From positions 11,745-18,050 of the forward strand of contig DJFY01000047.1 of the NCBI GenBank assembly GCA_002431545.1: DNA of 6,306 nt. The letters are read 5' to 3'. The DNA comes from Cellvibrionales bacterium UBA5860 (GTDB taxonomy: Bacteria > Pseudomonadota > Gammaproteobacteria > Pseudomonadales > Porticoccaceae). The position numbers were made by a program, and so were the translations under genes. Of the stretch, positions 5,192 to 6,306 are shown one piece after another. The notes under the pieces were generated by a model that saw only the letters and a program-made list of their open reading frames with translations, searched no databases and had not been told where the DNA came from. Each line of letters begins with the position of its first letter. Position 1 is the first letter of the stretch.

Positions 5192-5956
5192 ATGACAACA
5201 CTCGTAGCAGGAAAAGTCGCACTGGTCACTGGTGCCGGCGCCGGTATCGGGCGCGCCTCGGCACTTGCATTCGCGCGCGAAGGTGCCAGGGTTGTGGTTT
5301 CTGACATCAATGACACCGGCGGCGAAGAGACAGTGCAACTCGTCGCAGAGGCCGGTGGCGAAGCTGTATACCAACGCTGCGATATCAGCGACGAGGCTCA
5401 AGTGGAGGCGCTGGTCGCCAAAGCCGTGGCGGCCTTTGGCCGGCTCGATTGTGCGCATAATAACGCGGGCGCACCCGGCAAGGGTTTCGCGGTCGTCGAC
5501 GACACTGTTGAAAACTTTGATTTCAACTACGCCGTCAATCTGAAAGGGGCCTGGTTGTCGATGAAGCATGTCGCGCGGCAGATGATCAAACAGGGCGATG
5601 GTGGCGCTATCGTCACCACCTCTTCTTTTGCCGGTCTCGAAGGCGTGCGCAACAGCGGCGCCTACGTGGCGGCAAAACACGGCGTAATCGGTCTAACCAA
5701 AACCGGGGCCATCGAACTGGCAGCAAAAAACATCCGAGTCAACGCCGTCTGCCCCGGGCCTATCGGCACCGCATTGCTGGCCTCAGCTATCGGCAAAGAT
5801 GCGTCCGCCAAAACGCATATGGAGAAACTCACCCTCTTGCGCCGCTTTGGCGAACCCGGGGAAATCGCCAACGCTGCCGTTTGGCTGTGTTCCGATCAAG
5901 CGTCCTATGTCACCGGCGTTGCCTTTCCAGTGGACGGCGGTATGGCCGCGGCCTAA
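5192..5956 (+). CDS. Classical short-chain dehydrogenase/reductase (SDR)
   Basis: A 254-residue classical SDR, typical in length. The dinucleotide loop TGAGAGIG is at 13-20 and Asp38 (VVSDIN) at the end of the second strand points to NAD(H). CDISD (63-67) binds the adenine and NNAG is at 90-93. The catalytic set is complete: Asn116 (YAVNLKG), Ser145 (TTSSFAG), Tyr158 and Lys162 (YVAAK). NAVCPGPIGT (184-193) covers the nicotinamide contact and VTGVAFPVDGG (240-250) is the family C-terminal signature. It should oxidise a secondary alcohol to a ketone, or reverse; the substrate loop (about 191-215) gives no specific clue. The SD AGGGGAG (5181-5187) is strong and 4 nt from ATG. The 144-nt gap before it, with a hairpin and its own promoter-like leader, suggests a separate or internally promoted transcript, yet same strand and enzymatic context link it to the cluster. 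Confidence 0.94.
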   Translation: MTTLVAGKVALVTGAGAGIGRASALAFAREGARVVVSDINDTGGEETVQLVAEAGGEAVYQRCDISDEAQVEALVAKAVAAFGRLDCAHNNAGAPGKGFAVVDDTVENFDFNYAVNLKGAWLSMKHVARQMIKQGDGGAIVTTSSFAGLEGVRNSGAYVAAKHGVIGLTKTGAIELAAKNIRVNAVCPGPIGTALLASAIGKDASAKTHMEKLTLLRRFGEPGEIANAAVWLCSDQASYVTGVAFPVDGGMAAA

Positions 5957-5989
5957 TGTTAATCAATGTTTGCACTACACCGGTCGGCA

Positions 5990-6002
5990 GCACGCGCGCG
6001 CG
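5990..6002. repeat. Alternating purine-pyrimidine (GC) tract
   Basis: Thirteen bases strictly alternate purine and pyrimidine (GCACGCGCGCGCG), a composition prone to Z-DNA under negative supercoiling. It lies in the 152-bp gap before the DUF4197-like gene, immediately left of three 11-bp repeats. Confidence 0.6.
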
Positions 6003-6004
6003 TT

Positions 6005-6037
6005 GTACCATCGCGGTACCATCGCTGTACCACCGCG
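6005..6037. repeat. Three 11-bp tandem repeats
   Basis: GTACCATCGCG (6005-6015), GTACCATCGCT (6016-6026) and GTACCACCGCG (6027-6037) are tandem, with one change each in copies 2 and 3 relative to copy 1. The 11-bp period is close to one helical turn. GGTAC and GTACC at 6015-6019 and 6027-6031 can also pair as a hairpin. It lies 72 bp upstream of the DUF4197-like start; it could be a protein-binding array or a simple slipped repeat. Confidence 0.7.
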
Positions 6038-6098
6038 TTGATGGCGATTACTCCAACAAATCCTAACGGCAATTAGAGAAGCAACAAAAGTACAGTGC

Positions 6099-6105
6099 AG
6101 GAGGT
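6099..6105 (+). promoter_or_regulatory. Strong ribosome binding site of the DUF4197-like gene
   Basis: AGGAGGT is a full anti-16S match, ending 3 nt before ATG 6109. It decides the start of a gene otherwise seen only as a partial frame. Confidence 0.8.
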
Positions 6106-6108
6106 ACG

Positions 6109-6306
6109 ATGAAATTCTCAACGAAGCGGTATCTATGGAACCAGGCGCTTGTCGTGACATTGGCCGCGGGGTGTTTGACTGCAAACAGCCATGCGGACTG
6201 GCGAGAATTGTTCCAAAAGGCGGAAAAAACCGTTACCGGTGCGGTCGGTGACACCCCTTCGGATGCAGTCCTCGGGGAGCTGACGAATACAGAAATCATC
6301 GAAGGT
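6109..6306 (+). CDS. Exported DUF4197-like protein, N-terminal part (3' cut by window)
   Basis: Sixty-six codons are visible with no stop before the window end. The N-terminus is a signal peptide: basic MKFSTKRYLWNQ, hydrophobic ALVVTLAAGCL, then a Ser-His-Ala site before Asp30-Trp31, so cleavage by signal peptidase I after Ala29 is likely. Cys22 (AAGC) is only a weak lipobox, because Ala rather than Leu is at -3. The mature start has a short amphipathic helix (DWRELFQKAEKTV), a linker, and LGELTNTEIIEG (55-66). The last part resembles, from memory, the opening of DUF4197 proteins (LSNSEIIAGLKEAL), a periplasmic family of unknown function of about 220-250 residues. Only the very start of that domain is visible, so the family call is tentative while the CDS itself is well supported by its ribosome binding site. 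It follows the classical SDR by 152 bp and seems functionally unrelated to it. Confidence 0.78.
   Translation, partial: MKFSTKRYLWNQALVVTLAAGCLTANSHADWRELFQKAEKTVTGAVGDTPSDAVLGELTNTEIIEG

Noticed and set aside
6005..6037. Tandem repeats as a CRISPR array or replication iterons
   Set aside because: Units are 11 bp without spacers, and no Cas, Rep or DnaA-box context is seen.

Overview
The window looks like chromosomal DNA of a gammaproteobacterium, possibly a marine lineage. The evidence is a Uup-type ABC-F C-terminus, an exported DUF4197-like protein, mid-to-high GC judged by eye, good Shine-Dalgarno sites, and a run of acyl-CoA and SDR enzymes. No marker gene is present, so the lineage is an inference. 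I see no mobile element, CRISPR array, tRNA or rRNA.

Left part (1-1192). The 3' end of uup runs rightward into the window edge. It converges with a small leftward VOC-family (glyoxalase-fold) gene at 526-897. The space between them holds an 18-bp tandem duplication, a very good 14-bp-stem hairpin, and a possible 45-codon leftward membrane-peptide ORF whose start overlaps the VOC stop as TGATG. The gap between the divergent VOC and MaoC genes (898-1192) contains two overlapping dyads that could be operators.

Centre (1193-5956). Five rightward genes follow: a MaoC-type hydratase, an acyl-CoA dehydrogenase, a metallo-beta-lactamase-fold hydrolase, an atypical extended SDR (epimerase/dehydratase type) and a classical SDR oxidoreductase. 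The first three are spaced as one operon (73 and 34 nt gaps). A terminator-like hairpin with a T-run sits just before the extended SDR. The classical SDR has its own leader, with a 9-bp inverted repeat flanking a weak promoter candidate. Together they resemble part of a beta-oxidation-like catabolic route: alcohol oxidation by the SDRs, lactone or ester opening by the MBL enzyme, alpha,beta-desaturation by the dehydrogenase, and hydration by the MaoC protein. The substrate cannot be read from the sequence, and no CoA ligase, thiolase or regulator gene is visible.

Right edge (5957-6306). A GC-alternating tract and three 11-bp tandem repeats precede the start of an exported protein that resembles DUF4197 and runs off the window.

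Most of the window is ordinary metabolic DNA. The points worth a second look are the intergenic structures, the non-canonical active-site residues in three of the enzymes, and the unassigned catabolic gene set. I found no clear evidence of a wholly new system.
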